Part shown: positions 29,799 through 41,005 of the stretch, piece after piece | How the letters are laid out: every line of letters starts with the position of its first letter | Position numbering within the stretch: the stretch's first letter is position 1 | Assembly (NCBI GenBank): GCA_019828565.1 | Contig: JAHDYR010000005.1 | Coordinates: 620,001-684,000, forward strand | Direction of reading: 5' to 3' | Source of the DNA: Carpediemonas membranifera | Taxonomy: Eukaryota; Fornicata | Length of the DNA: 64,000 nt | Translations under genes and position numbers: made by a program | The notes under the pieces: model-generated | Told to the model about the DNA's origin: nothing | What the model saw: the letters and a program-made list of their open reading frames with translations, nothing else | Database searches by the model: none

Positions 29799-30256
29799 CT
29801 TCCCCCCCATGGCCAAGCAGTCGCGCGGCCATCACCACAACCAACATCTGGTATTACGTGGGGCTAGAGCCACCAATCGAACTTGGGATTACGCTCGCTC
29901 ATGCCGAACCACTATTGGAATTATCGACGGGATAACGACAACCAACTTCTGGGATTACGTCTTATTGCAACCTCCAGGTGAGGTATTATGCGTAGTAAGG
30001 TGTGACCGAAAGATTCGAGGATGATATCAAAAAGATTCGGAAAAGATCTATGCAGCGCTGCTAATTAAGATATGGGTTCAGGAGCTCCTGTATAAGTATA
30101 AAAAGGACGTACCACAGCCCCGCCCCCTCGCGGGCACTCTGGGGCTCGCGCTCGACTCGGGAATTCTGGCCCCGAGCATTTTTAGGCATTTCGCCATCGC
30201 TCATACAGAAAGTTCTGGTACGTTGGGCTGATCCGCCCCATTCTTACACAGTGCCC

Positions 30257-30302
30257 GAAAAAGGGGTTTTCGAGCCCCAATTCGGCTTCGTTGGCGAGTT
30301 CT
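30257..30302 (+). promoter_or_regulatory. conserved 46-bp leader motif of the element B antisense gene
   Basis: This gapless 46-bp block starts GAAAAAGGGG, contains CCAATTCGGCTTCGTTGGCG and ends AGTTCT. It matches 54690-54735 (about 36/46) and the minus strand of 52077-52032. It lies 200 bp before the antisense start codon. Function unknown: promoter, RNA element or termination signal are all possible. Confidence 0.7.
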
Positions 30303-30501
30303 GACTCTTTTTGTTCTGCGCTGTACCGAAAGTTAACCAACATCATAAGCACTGCTCCACGGACGGTAGAAGTCTCGTGGACTGTGTTTGAGATATAAAT
30401 ATTGTGAATAGTCCGTCATGGGGATCACTATGGGCACTTCCATTCGTCATTTGGGAAAAGTGCAGGATATGTCGCTTTTTCCTGAGGAAAAGCGGCCAAA
30501 C

Positions 30502-31589
30502 ATGGCGGATACGCGTGCGCTCGACCAAATTCGTGAGCTTTCGATGGAGTTAACTGATGACGATTATCGCAAGGTGCTCGAAAATGCCCTTGCGACGATT
30601 GCTCGGACGCAACGCTATAAGGCCCGCACGATGAGCGCCCTGCAGAAGAGGGCCATCCGCAAGAGCGGCGGGAATGCCTCCCAGATGCCCATGATGCGGT
30701 TTGTGCGCCTCTATTCTTCTTACCTAGGATCTTCACCGTGCCGGCAACTTCCGCTCGGGAGCTCTGCCGTGTGCCGGTGGGGGGTGTGATGGAGGGGTGC
30801 TTCACGAAGCAGGCAGACCAGCTCGCCGATGTGGTTCGACGGTGCTTGGCTGGCTACGTTAACTTCGTTGAGGTGCCCCTCGAGGGGATCTTCGATCACC
30901 TCTCCACCGGCACGCTGTGGAGCAAGGACGCAGGCGGCTTGCTCGATCTGTCAGCCGGCCTGCTGGTCCAGCTCCAGCGAGAGCATCGTGCGCTCCGCTT
31001 CCTGCGGGAGGCGTCTCGCAGCCGTGCCGAAACCGACTCCGGCATAGTCCGCGACGCCGTTGACGCCGGCGTTTTCGATCTCAAGGGCAACGGCTCAAAC
31101 AGGTACGTCACCCCGGAGACCCTGTTCTCGCTCTCCCGCGCTCTCGGCTGCGGCCAGAGCCTGGCCCGCCGCACCCTGTACCGGGTCGCCGTCTTGGCCC
31201 TCGCCCCAGACTACTACCGCTTGTTCCTCCACGGGGAGCGTAGCGAGAACGTCTCAGTCACCGCCACTCACTGGGCCGCCCTGGTCGCTAACCTCCGCGC
31301 CATGGACGAGCTTCCGTCCCTGCCGGAGCGGCTCGGTCTGGCCATGCAGGTCTCTGACCCTGAGCGCGAGTACGAGGTCCTTGACGTGCTGGGTCACGAG
31401 ATCCTGACGGCTGGATCCGACCGCCGACTCATTCTTCACGTTCAGTACGCGGGCTACACTGCCCCTACCTGCACTGGTCTGGACGAGACCCTCGCTGCCG
31501 TCAGCGTGGCTCGCGAGTATCTGATCGACTTTGAGCTCGAGGACTGGATCAAGGGCCCTGACGACGAGTCCGATGACGACTACCAATAA
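30502..31589 (+). CDS. antisense accessory gene of chromovirus B (aORF-B), two exons, 29-nt intron
   Basis: Exons 30502-30698 and 30728-31589 are joined over a 29-nt intron (GTTTGT ... CTTACCTAG), giving 352 residues starting 'MADTRALDQI'. The frame is on the strand opposite to gag-pol and its stop lies 19 bp from the pol stop. It is related to aORF-D and aORF-C: compare 'LALAPDYYRLFL', 'EYEVLDVLGHEIL' and 'RRLILHVQYAGY' here with 'LVLAPDYFRVAV', 'YYTVTCVVRHEYL' and 'SFVLILQYDGY' in D. The fold appears mixed helix/strand and the C-terminus is acidic ('DDESDDDYQ'). There is no signal peptide, zinc finger or enzyme motif I know. A CAATAAA overlaps the stop. The intron and the separate leader argue for its own antisense transcript. 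I do not recognise the family. Confidence 0.75.
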
Positions 31590-31608
31590 ATCTTGATTGA
31601 GAATCCGT

Positions 31609-34600
31609 TTACTGCCTGGAGTGCGCAGCACGGTGTAGTTCTCTCTGCTCAAGAAAGTCCTCAAACTTGTCACAGCCATCGACATTCTCGAATGGCTCCC
31701 ACGAAGCTTCGTCCGGCTCATAGCCCAGCCACTCAACCAAGTATTCGCGATTCTCGACCGGACCGGAGTCGGGCCGGGACTTCACAATCTTGCTCGGTAT
31801 ATACTCGGCCGCAACAGTGTTAGCCAAGCGAGTAACTTGCTCCACGGACATGTCGCCGTGATCGAACGGGAGGACCCGGGAAGCGTCGACCCTGAACTGC
31901 TTCAGAGATTCAAGGTCACGCACAGTATAGGCAACAACCTTGTTGTACTCCTGGTGCACCGACACTAGTGCCATTGGGCCACGCAGGCCGGCGGCGAATT
32001 TGTCGGGTGGTCTGTCGGGGTAAGCCACCAGGACGTACGGAGTCGAAACCGTGGCACGGGCGTCCGGCCTGTACTGCTGTAGGAGCCGCTTGCTCTTAAT
32101 GCGCTCGGCAGCCATGAGCCGGTACGCCTTGGCCTCGGACAGCCAGTCCTCTTGCTGGTCAACGATATACGTCTCACCCGGCGCGATAACGGTAATGTCC
32201 TTTGGCACTCGCATCTCGGTGCCATACAGGATCTCGGCTGGGGAGAGTCGAGTAGGGACTCGAGGGGTCGAGTTAACAAGGTATTGGGCAATCGGTAAGC
32301 TGTGGACCCAATCATTGGATCTAAACTGGTAACGACGTGCTGTCAGGATGGACTTAACCGACACATTCGCTCGCTCTACTAACCCATTCGACTGGGGATG
32401 ATGAGCCGTCGTCTTTCTCGTTGTAAACCCGAGTCGGGCACTCAGGTCGTTAAAGACTGCGTTGACGAACTGGGATCCTCCATCCGTCTGCAGTACCTTC
32501 GGTACGCCGTATCGGAGGACCCAGTTATTGACAAACGCCCTGGACGTCTCGACCGCTCGGGTAGTCTGGAGCGGGACAAGCTCAGTCCAACGTGAGCACA
32601 TGTCTATTACAACGAGGATATACTTATAGGTCGTGCCGTCGACCGTGCACGAGGTAGCGGACATAGTGTCCATGGCCACTCGGTCGAAGGGGTGCTCGAC
32701 CGCGGTGTGCAAACCCGCATCGGAAGAGGCCGGGGGCTTACGCCTTAACTGGCATATTGGGCACTTGGCGATATAGTCGTCCACGTCCTTCTGGCGGACA
32801 CGTACGCCCCAGTCTCGAAGAAGGTTCTTGGTCGCCCAGGCGGACAAGTGAGCCCCGGCGAAGTGATGCGCCTTCTGCAGCCTGTCCGCGACTTGGGTAT
32901 CGAGGGTGTTAGCGAACACGCGAGAAAGGCCATCTGCTGCCCCGTTGTCAACACCCGGAACGTGACGTATGGTGAAATCGAGGTCAGCTAGTTGGTCGTA
33001 CCATCTACGGACCTTGGGGTTGATGGACTTGGCCATGAACAGCAGGTTGCGGTGATCAGTACGGATGGTAAAGTGCGTCCACGAGAGGAATTTCCGCCAA
33101 CGCTGGACGGCCAGGATGATTGCGTAGGCTTCCTGCTCTGTGGTACTCCACCTAGTCTGGACCGCGGAGAATGCGTGGGACATGAAAGCGATCGGCTGCC
33201 CGTCCTGTAGTAATACGGCGCCGCATCCCACGTCTGAGGCATCGGTCATGAGGACATGTGTCGCGTCCGTCTTGAAGTGAACGAGGGAGACCCGCTTAAG
33301 GAGCTCGGCGATAACGTCGCCCAGGGCCGCTTGCTGACCCGGCCCACCGGGTTCGGCCTTGCCAGCCGACACCTGCAACAGAGGATGAGCTCGGGACGCG
33401 AAGTTGGGCACGAAGTCACGGAAATAATTGAGGAAACCGACGAGTGCCTGTGCGGACCGCTTGCTGGTCGGTAGTTTCAGCTTCTTAATGTCGTCGATGC
33501 GGTCTTCGGCAATCCTCACGGTGTCTCCGGACACGAGTCGACCCAGGAACTCGACCTCAGCCGCGGCGAAGACGCACTTATCGCGACCTAGGTGTAGGTC
33601 ATACTCTTGGCAACGTTTCAGGACGTCCCATAGGTTCCTTATGTAGGAAGGCTCGTCCCGACCCATGACAATAATGTCATCGATGTAAATAAGGCACTTC
33701 CCTGCCGAGATCAGGTCGGAGAAAGCCTGCTCCATGGCCCACTGGAAATGAGAACCAGCGTTACGCAGACCAAAGGGCATAGTCGTGTACTCAAACCGTC
33801 CAAGGGGAGTCCCGAAGGCGGTCAGAGGACGAGAACGGTCCGTCAGTGCCACCTGATGGTAGCCGGCCTTGCAGTCGAGCGTAGCAAAGATGGTATTACC
33901 CCTGAGCTTAGCTAGACAATCCTCTATGATCGGGATAGGGTAGTTGAACGGGGGAGTCTTCGCGTTGACCAAACGGAAGTCGATAACGAACCGGGTACGG
34001 TCCTTCCCCTTTGGGACCAAGAATGCCGGTGAGGAGTAAGCCGATGCTGATGGCTGGATGAAGCCATGTCGGGACAGGTCGTCAAGGTGTTCCTGGAGAA
34101 GTGTCTTCTTCTCCGGCGGCATGAAGAACTCGCGGCTAAAGACGGGTTCATCATCAGACAAGACTAGATCGTAAGGGATGAGCTTACTCGGACGCCCTAC
34201 TCTGTCCTCGAACAGGCCGACAAACCGCGCGAGCAGTCTGTCCTGAAGGGAAGACGACTTGTCAGACAAGGTGAATAGGCTCAACTTCTGGGGAGTAATG
34301 ACCGTTGAGACGTCTTCAGCCTGCTCGGCGTCATTGGCGTCAGACTCCTCGCAGTCGTCAATCTGAGGAAGGATCCCCAGGGTGACCATATCAGGGTACC
34401 CAATGATTAGATCGTACTCTGAGGGTAGGAGGTACGCACGAGTAGTAAAGGTGCACCCACGGGGGACCAGAGCTGATTTGGCAAAGGTTACTTCGGTGGA
34501 AATAGTCTGGTCGACTGTGATGACTCCAGCCGGTGTCGTCACCTCGACCGGGTCACAATGCAGGATCTTTTCGCCGGACCTCTCGGCCACTTGCGGCGAT

Positions 34601-35649
34601 ATGAAGGTTGCTGACGCGCCACAGTCGAACAACATCGACTCTGCGCTGGTCCTGTATATGGATCCTGACACAATCGGAAGAGCCTGCGCTCTGCGTTTGC
34701 TAGACGCCGCGAAACAAGACAAATAAGAATAGTTCTGGACCTTTATACGGTCACAGAACTCTCTCTTGTGGCCCTCGCGCCCGCACTTCTCACACTTGGA
34801 CTTGGGCTTCCGGCACTCGGGGCTGAAATGGCCCTTGCCCCCGCAGTTGTAACAGGTTGGGGTCGTGCTGGTAGGGCGAGCCCGATCGCGGGACCGCTTG
34901 TCCGGGCGGTGATGGTCATGCGGGCGGTCACGACGGTCGTAGGGGCGGTCTCGGCGGTCATCTCGGCGGTCACGACGGTCGCGCTGGTTACGGCTCTGGC
35001 CGCGTTGCGGATGGGCGCCTGGCACGGGCGCTGTCGGACGGCGCGACTGATCGGAGCGGATCGCCTCGGTGAACGGAGCAAGGTACTCAGCCGACTCGGC
35101 TACGTCGCGTGCCGTCTTCATGGTGTATTGCTGGGTCTCCGCCAGTGAGCAACCCTCAGTCTGCTCCTTCAGTCTGTAGTAGAGGGATTGGCCCTTCACA
35201 GCAAAGGCCCGCAAGTAGGCTTCACGAATGGTGTCATCCTCGTCCATGTTAAGGCACTCCAACAAGATGTTGAACTGCGAGTTGAGCTTCGACACCTCGA
35301 GCGGCGTGAACGCCGCGATGCGCAGCCTGATAAGGTTCAGGCATTGTTCCTTTCTGGTGGGGCGCAAGGCAGCGGCGAGTCGCTGCATGATGATCTTCTC
35401 TCTGAGCTTGCGTGATGAAGTGGAAGGTTCGTCGTCATGTTGGTCACCCTGAGGAAGCGGAACCTCCTCTAGGGTCTCTAAGCCTAGCACTTGTGATGCA
35501 TAGGACTGGATCTCCGGGCTTATAAGCTTGCGGAGCTTCGCCTTACCTCCTCTAGCCTTAAAGTCACGCAGTGACGTCGTAAAAGCTACGAAAGCGCTGA
35601 ATGTTGCCTCTTTCAGGAGCGGCGCTTGTTTTTTCTGTTCTCTACCCAT
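31609..35649 (-). CDS. gag-pol polyprotein of chromovirus B (1346 aa, intact)
   Basis: Starts at ATG 35649, 7 bp after the palindrome that follows the 5' LTR. Gag covers about 1-235, then an Arg/Asp-rich stretch and two CCHC knuckles ('CYNCGGKGHFSPEC' about 265 and 'CEKCGREGHKREFC'). The protease is at about 335-345 with 'FDCGASATFIS', where Cys replaces the usual Ser/Thr of D-[ST]-G. The reverse transcriptase carries 'LIYIDDIIVMG' (about 653), RNase H 'MTDASDVGCGAVL' (about 803), and the integrase a zinc-binding 'CPICQLRR' (about 965) and core blocks 'LQTDGGSQF' and 'SNGLVERANVS'. A chromodomain ends the protein ('YLVEWLGYEPDEASWEP', about 1305). Gag and pol are fused in one frame with no frameshift. 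It supplies all functions for particle assembly, reverse transcription and heterochromatin-directed integration. Confidence 0.93.
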   Translation of the reverse strand: MGREQKKQAPLLKEATFSAFVAFTTSLRDFKARGGKAKLRKLISPEIQSYASQVLGLETLEEVPLPQGDQHDDEPSTSSRKLREKIIMQRLAAALRPTRKEQCLNLIRLRIAAFTPLEVSKLNSQFNILLECLNMDEDDTIREAYLRAFAVKGQSLYYRLKEQTEGCSLAETQQYTMKTARDVAESAEYLAPFTEAIRSDQSRRPTAPVPGAHPQRGQSRNQRDRRDRRDDRRDRPYDRRDRPHDHHRPDKRSRDRARPTSTTPTCYNCGGKGHFSPECRKPKSKCEKCGREGHKREFCDRIKVQNYSYLSCFAASSKRRAQALPIVSGSIYRTSAESMLFDCGASATFISPQVAERSGEKILHCDPVEVTTPAGVITVDQTISTEVTFAKSALVPRGCTFTTRAYLLPSEYDLIIGYPDMVTLGILPQIDDCEESDANDAEQAEDVSTVITPQKLSLFTLSDKSSSLQDRLLARFVGLFEDRVGRPSKLIPYDLVLSDDEPVFSREFFMPPEKKTLLQEHLDDLSRHGFIQPSASAYSSPAFLVPKGKDRTRFVIDFRLVNAKTPPFNYPIPIIEDCLAKLRGNTIFATLDCKAGYHQVALTDRSRPLTAFGTPLGRFEYTTMPFGLRNAGSHFQWAMEQAFSDLISAGKCLIYIDDIIVMGRDEPSYIRNLWDVLKRCQEYDLHLGRDKCVFAAAEVEFLGRLVSGDTVRIAEDRIDDIKKLKLPTSKRSAQALVGFLNYFRDFVPNFASRAHPLLQVSAGKAEPGGPGQQAALGDVIAELLKRVSLVHFKTDATHVLMTDASDVGCGAVLLQDGQPIAFMSHAFSAVQTRWSTTEQEAYAIILAVQRWRKFLSWTHFTIRTDHRNLLFMAKSINPKVRRWYDQLADLDFTIRHVPGVDNGAADGLSRVFANTLDTQVADRLQKAHHFAGAHLSAWATKNLLRDWGVRVRQKDVDDYIAKCPICQLRRKPPASSDAGLHTAVEHPFDRVAMDTMSATSCTVDGTTYKYILVVIDMCSRWTELVPLQTTRAVETSRAFVNNWVLRYGVPKVLQTDGGSQFVNAVFNDLSARLGFTTRKTTAHHPQSNGLVERANVSVKSILTARRYQFRSNDWVHSLPIAQYLVNSTPRVPTRLSPAEILYGTEMRVPKDITVIAPGETYIVDQQEDWLSEAKAYRLMAAERIKSKRLLQQYRPDARATVSTPYVLVAYPDRPPDKFAAGLRGPMALVSVHQEYNKVVAYTVRDLESLKQFRVDASRVLPFDHGDMSVEQVTRLANTVAAEYIPSKIVKSRPDSGPVENREYLVEWLGYEPDEASWEPFENVDGCDKFEDFLEQRELHRAAHSRQ

Positions 35650-35655
35650 AGGTAA

Positions 35656-35665
35656 GTACTAGTAC
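35656..35665. other. 10-bp palindrome at the primer-binding position of element B
   Basis: GTACTAGTAC, perfectly self-complementary, directly against the 5' LTR and 6 bp before the gag-pol start codon. Confidence 0.8.
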
Positions 35666-35749
35666 TGTGGTTTGGAAGAGAAAGAGTTTACGAGTAAAAA
35701 GAGGTTTGGACCCTCCCAGGGATATTGGTAGATATTAATACTGACTACA
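35666..35749 (-). repeat. element B 5' LTR
   Basis: 84-bp copy identical to 29715-29798, followed by the GGGG target duplication. Confidence 0.92.
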
Positions 35750-35753
35750 GGGG

Positions 35754-36514
35754 TCCTTCGGGCCCCCGTTCTGCCTGGCACCCGCAAGGCCTTGCCCTGC
35801 ACACCCGCCACCGGGGCCTTCTGCTCGGTTTCCCCCTACAGGGCTCCTCTCAGGGATATGTTCTCCATACCATTCGACCCAGTTTGCAATTTTTCAGGCA
35901 CCCGCCGAAGCGGTTTCGGGCTTGGCGTTTGCCGTACCACGCAATTGGGCCAGTTATGAAACCCACCGATCATCGCTGGGTAGCTATATGATTCACGGCT
36001 GCGTTCGGGCTCTTCCACACTTTCCGTTCCGGCATGGATCCCCTCCTCAAGGATTTGTTCCCTATAGGGCTTCTTCCTAGCTTCCGGCTGGTTCCAAGTT
36101 TTTGGGTGCCGGGCCGTTCGGCGCAGCTCTGATTTGGTCCAGGTGCCGCCCAGGTGGTATTGTTGCCTTATGGTTACCCTCCTGTTTGGCTGCTGCGCCC
36201 CGATACCTCGCACGTACGTGTATACATGTGCATACGTGCCCCGCCCTATGGCTCTGGGCTATTTCTTATACGTGTGAAGAGTGTGCCGGTTCTGCCGGCT
36301 GAATGTTGTCTACGTTCCCAGTATGGGTGAGCGTTTGTGTGTTAGCGAGATTAGTGTTCGGGGTTGAGTCCCCCTTCCGCGGCTGGGTGCTACCGGGATA
36401 CGTGGGGCTTGCGTCCCCCGCTGATCCCAGGAGCGCTCCGCTTCGGTTGAGGCGGGGGGTTGGATCCCAGTTTGACCCTGGTCCCAGAGGTCATAGGATT
36501 CTGGGATGGTGTAC
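35754..36514 (-). other. NL1 3' untranslated region (part)
   Basis: Between the NL1 ORF2 stop (36515) and the element B insertion. No open frame resembles a protein. It is continued by 29714-29459 across element B. Confidence 0.65.
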
Positions 36515-37040
36515 TTACCCGTCTTTCCGGAGGTTCAGAAGGGCACGTCTGCCGTTCTGCAGTCCCTCTCTGACGGTATGGTCCTCGCTGCGGAGGAGCC
36601 AGAGCATTTCCAGGATTGCCCTTGAGTTGTACCACTCCGCCTCCTGCCCTTGCCTTAGGGCGTGGTACTGTGTGCGTAGATGCGCCTCTGCCAGGATGTC
36701 ATTCCATCCTTCTGGGCGTTCTACCGCCTTGCATTGGCAGATGATGTGGCTTTGTGTTCCCAGGGGCTGGTTGTATGCCCATTCTGAGAGGATTTTGGTG
36801 GTTTCCGCCGCGGTTCTGGTGACAGTGTACAGGCGAGTAATGGTGTCACCTTCTGAGTCCAGGGTACATAGGGGGCAACACCGCTTGATCCTGCTCAGGA
36901 GGGCCTGGGGCTGGCCGATCGCGCTCCCAAGTATGGCTCTGCTTCTGCCACTGTTGCTGGGGGAGGGGAGTGTGTTGGATGCAGTCATGATTACTCTCTT
37001 GACTTCCCGTCTGGTTATCATCTCACCCTTGATCATTCCT
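36515..37040 (-). pseudogene. NL1 ORF2 C-terminus with CCHC zinc motif
   Basis: The minus frame reads '...MIKGEMITRREVKRVIMT...' and contains 'CCPLC' followed about 45 residues later by 'HIICQC'. This is a CX2C...HX4C motif typical of non-LTR ORF2 C-termini. It is the continuation of the reverse transcriptase frame that stops at 38828; NL2-left separates the two at the codons for 'MIKGE', which are duplicated on both sides. NL2 carries the equivalent block 'CPLC...HIICEC'. Confidence 0.8.
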
Positions 37041-38827
37041 CCGGGAGGGGGCGCAGCCATGAGGCTGATGAATGGATGGGTGGACCTCCAGGCACACATG
37101 GAATGGCTGGCAGTCAAAAGGATAGTCAACTACAGGGACCAGGATATACCAGTCAGAAACAGAGAATGGGGGCGGGGCACGGTTATGTGGGAAGCTAGGG
37201 AGAGAGTGCAGCATCTACTGGAGGGCACCAGAGAGGGAGCCCCTAAACCAGCGCTACTGGATTATGGCATGGAAACGATCAGGAGGGGGTGGATGAAGCG
37301 GTGCAAAAGCCGTACGGCACTAGGACTAATGGAAATCATGGGGACAAGGAAATTAAGCAAGTGTCTGCAAGGTAAGCCTACGGTAGACCGAAAGGCTGGG
37401 AAGGGGCAAAGCAGGGCGGAATGGAAGAGAATTGTATCCATTGCAGCCAATGTCAGCCCATCCCCATCGTCGGCAGAGAGAGGGGAGGGCCCTATGAGAG
37501 CCATCACAGAGCTGGCCCAAGGCGCTGACCTGAAGAGAGAAATTAGCAGACTATGCCCCCTATGCTCGGAGGAGTCGGAGGTGAGCCTGTTCTACAGGAT
37601 CATTAGGGAAAAGCCAGGACCAGCAAGGAAGCAGGAAATGATCAGGGGAGTGGGCAGAGGGCCAGAGGCTAGGATCGGCAGCGCACATAATCTGTGAATG
37701 CCCGGCAGTAGACAGGGGAGAAGCTTGGACAAAGCTGTGGACAGCAGCGAAGCACAAAACTAAGGACTTGGAAGTAAGGCAGGGCCCCCAGGGCGAATGG
37801 TACCAGGAAAGACCCATCCTAGAATTACAGCAACTAATAATATGGGGCTCGGAGGACATTTGGGAAGGCCTCACGGCAGGACTACGGGAACTGGCAAAGG
37901 TTTACAACAGCTTCAAGGTGGAATAGAAGCATGTCATGAACCCCTGACTCCAGGACCGGGAAGGGATGGACAAGGAATCAGCCATGGACCACCCTCGCTG
38001 GGTGCTAAGCTCCTGGGATCAGTGAGGAAAGGCCCCACGTATCCCGGTAGCCAGGAACCAAAGCAAGGGAAGGAACGACTGCAAGGAAATAACAGGAAGG
38101 ACAGACCAGAAATAAGAAAGAAAGGACATGCAACAAGGACAGAGCAAGGATAAGGTCAAGGAAATCCATATTCATATGGTTGCACCACTCGTTGGGACCC
38201 CAAGGAAACTGCAGGGACTGGCCACGGGGGTCGGAGGGGCACAGGTGCCCCTGCCGCCCTGTTAACGACATGGGAAACCAAGGACATGTAGTGCAAGCGA
38301 AATGTTGTAAGGGGTAACAGGGACAACCAGGCCTAGTGCCTGGGGCTGCCGCTGACCCACGCCACCTAACCGGGGTAGACAGCATGGACTTAGTCACTTT
38401 CCCCGCCTTCGGGTAGGCTTCTTAACAGAGTCGAGGGGGCATGGAATTGGGGAACCGGACAGACGAGAGGGTGCCGTGGCTGAACGGCTCTACAAGGACT
38501 GCAGGGAAGCAAGGAGTGTCATAGTCAAGGTCCTGCAGGACGATCCTGCCTGTCAATGCCCCGAGGACAGACCCCCAGGCTCCCCGGATAGTTGCCGGAC
38601 TTTCAGGGAGACAGGAAAGCATATTTGCACGGAGATGGCCGCAGGGCCTCTGGGGCGATTGGAATCGGCTTTCCGCGGAGACAGTAGCACCGAAAGCCCA
38701 AGGCAAACGCTGCTGACCAGTTTGCCACGGGAAATAGGCAGTACCCCGGGGCACTCAGCTCCAAGACAACGGGAAACAAGCTCAGTCCGGGGTCAGAATC
38801 CAAGCACCATAAATTTCTTTCTTTCTT
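37041..38827 (+). mobile_element. NL2-left, 5'-truncated non-LTR copy inserted in NL1
   Basis: 1787 bp flanked by the 18-bp duplication TCACCCTTGATCATTCCT (37023-37040 and 38828-38845). The 3' end is a (TTTC)n tail after 'CACCATAAATTTCTTTC'. It is the near-identical reverse complement of 44222-46005. The coding part (37061-37697) starts 'MRLMNGWVDLQAHMEWLAVK' and is broken near 37645 by a G4 run where the other copy has G3. The rest is 3' untranslated sequence. It inserted in the orientation opposite to its NL1 host. Confidence 0.88.
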
Positions 38828-40877
38828 TCACCCTTGATCATTCCTGGTTTCTTGGGTCTCTTCCCTTGCTGCATGCTGAGGATGACTTCCGGGGCTAGTA
38901 CTGTTGCCACCCCTTTGGCCGTTCGGCTCCCGGTGTGCAGTAGTTCTTCTGCTGTGAGGGTCCAGCCTCCCCTCTTTGCTCTTTCCCTGGCGGGCATCTC
39001 CTCCTGTGTGCCCTGGAGGACGCTCCGTCGCCATTGGTAGAGGCGATGTAAGACCGATCCTCTCTCCGCTGTCGCCCAGTCCAGATTCCCTAGGGGGGTC
39101 GGACGGTCCGGGTCGTGCGCAGACTCATAGAGCCTCACCGCTCTCTGCCCCATATCTGCCTCCCAGCACATCCATCCCATTAGTACACGGGCGGCTCCTC
39201 CTCCCCCTGGTCCTGTGCCTGCCATTAGGCCGCGCCAGTTGTTCCAGATGGCTCTTCCCCTGGCGCTTGGCCCCAGATCTCGATCCCGAACTCGATCTTG
39301 GGCCAGAGGAAGGTTCTGAGGATGGATTCCGAGGTGGCGGCCGGGGTGGATCCTTTGGTCCACCCTGCTCTCCTTGCCAGGGCTAGGTATTTCCGGGATT
39401 GTGACGTCTTCATTTTGATGCATGCTGCCAACGGATTCTTCCCGCTGGCTAGCCAGAGTCCCAGATACCTTGCTGAGTCTGACGCCAGTGTGGGAGTTCC
39501 TTGGATGCTGACCGCTGCAGTTACGTCGGTACTTATCACCACACTTTTGCCTGGGCTGGTCTGGAGTCCATGGGCTTCAATTACCCTGACCACTGCGTCT
39601 GTGCCTTCTTCGGCGAGCTGTGGGGTCTCGGCTGAGATGCTTGTATCATCTACAAACATTGCAATGAGGCAGTTTTTGGGCCTATCGTCCGTTGGAGGGA
39701 GGCAGGGGTCCGGGATCTCTCTATGCCGGAGGTACAGTGCCGCCTGGCTTAGCCAGTTAGCTGTGAAGAGAATGAACAGAGTGGGGGCCACCACACATCC
39801 TTGCTTGACCCCCATGTTTGTTCTGGACCATGTGCTTGCCCCTCGTACCGAGATGTACGTTTCTGTAAGTGTATTTCGGATGGCCCTCGTCAGTCTTGGG
39901 TGTACCCCCATGAGCGTCAACTTGTTCACCAGCAGGTCCCTTGGGACCGTATCATATGCTTTTGCTATGTCAAGTAGGACGCTGGTACGGTTTCCGGACT
40001 GGTGGAGTTGGGCTAGGAGGGCTATGTGATCCACTACAGTTTTCCCTTTCATGAACCCAACTTGCTCTCTGGGGATGAACTTCTCCACCGTCGGCCTGAG
40101 GCGCCATTTCAGTATCCTCCCGTAGGCTCTGTATAGGAGGGGGGGTGAGGGAGATCGGTCTGTACGAGCTGGGCGTGAGCTTGTCCTTCCCAACCTTGTG
40201 GATAGGCGACACCGCTGCATACTTCCATGTGGTTGGCATGGTCCCGTTGTCGTATACTTTCGCGAGCAGGACTGTGATTGCCTCGTACGCTGACTCGGGG
40301 AGGTCCCTCAGACAATCTCCAATAATCCCGTCCGGGCCTCCGGCCGAGGACTTCCTTATGGACTTGACCGCCGCTGTCACTTCTTCAAGCGATGGCGGAT
40401 GGTCCTCCATGTCCGTTTCCGGCTCGGTTTCCCAGGTGGGTTCCCAGGTGGGTTCCTTCCCGGAGCTTACCTTCGCGTACTGTTCCTGGAGGGAGTCTGC
40501 AATCTCCCTCTGCCTTGCTAGAATCTTGTTTCCAGCCTTCAGCATCACCGGGAGACCGGCGTGCTGCTTCTCGTTCCAGAAGCGGAACACTTGGTTTGCG
40601 AGGATCCTTTTTGTCGTTTTGTACCCATCACGGGATCCAACCTCAACCTGCTCATTCCAGTCCTGTTGGAAGGTCCTCCATGATCTGCTCAGTGCTCCGT
40701 TGAGGGACTTTTTTGATATCTTTGGCGGCGGTTTTTGCTCCAGGTGGAGGCTTTGGCCAGCCGTTCCCATACCTCACTAGGGATACGTTCCTGGTTTTCT
40801 ACAGCGAATGGGTGCCTTCTGGAGGTAGCAAACCCGGTGGACAACCATTTCCTTATGAGAGTCTCCATCTCGTCCAC
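38828..40877 (-). pseudogene. NL1 reverse transcriptase, frameshifted
   Basis: Pieces in different frames form one reverse transcriptase: 40877-40689 and 40770-40140 (linker, then 'KSSAGGPDGIIGD', 'WKYAAVSPIHKVGK', 'SYRPISLT'), a C-run frameshift near 40140, then 'REQVGFMKGKTVVDHIALL', 'VLLDIAKAYDTVP', 'NMGVKQGCVVAPTLF' and the catalytic 'AMFVDDTSIS' (about 39650). A further shift near 39225 leads to 39225-38828, which ends 'KKPGMIKGE' at the NL2-left insertion. The active site is FVDD rather than the commoner YADD. Multiple indels, mostly in homopolymers, mean the copy is not functional as read. Confidence 0.85.
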
Positions 40878-41005
40878 TGGTATTTTTGCTGTCTAGTGGT
40901 GGCCACTCTTCTAGCTTGGGCCCTGTTCTCCTGGGTTTGACCAGCCACGTATCGATCCGTGGGATTTCCAGTCTCTTTGATATCTCTGGTTTCCCTGTCG
41001 GGTTG

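Larger units (their letters stand above)
29715..35749 (-). mobile_element. Ty3/gypsy chromovirus B, intact, with antisense gene
   Basis: A 6035-bp element with identical 84-bp LTRs (29715-29798 and 35666-35749, TGT...ACA) and TSD GGGG (29711-29714 and 35750-35753). A polypurine tract (minus strand, 29809-29799) abuts the 3' LTR. It carries one uninterrupted gag-pol of 1346 codons and an antisense gene (30502-31589) between pol and the 3' LTR. Intact coding and identical LTRs mark a recent, possibly active copy. It sits in the 3' untranslated region of NL1. Confidence 0.93.

Noticed and set aside
36303..37060. first half of a 464-residue plus-strand frame
   Set aside because: It is antisense to the NL1 ORF2 C-terminus; only the part from 37061 onward (NL2-left) is real coding sequence.
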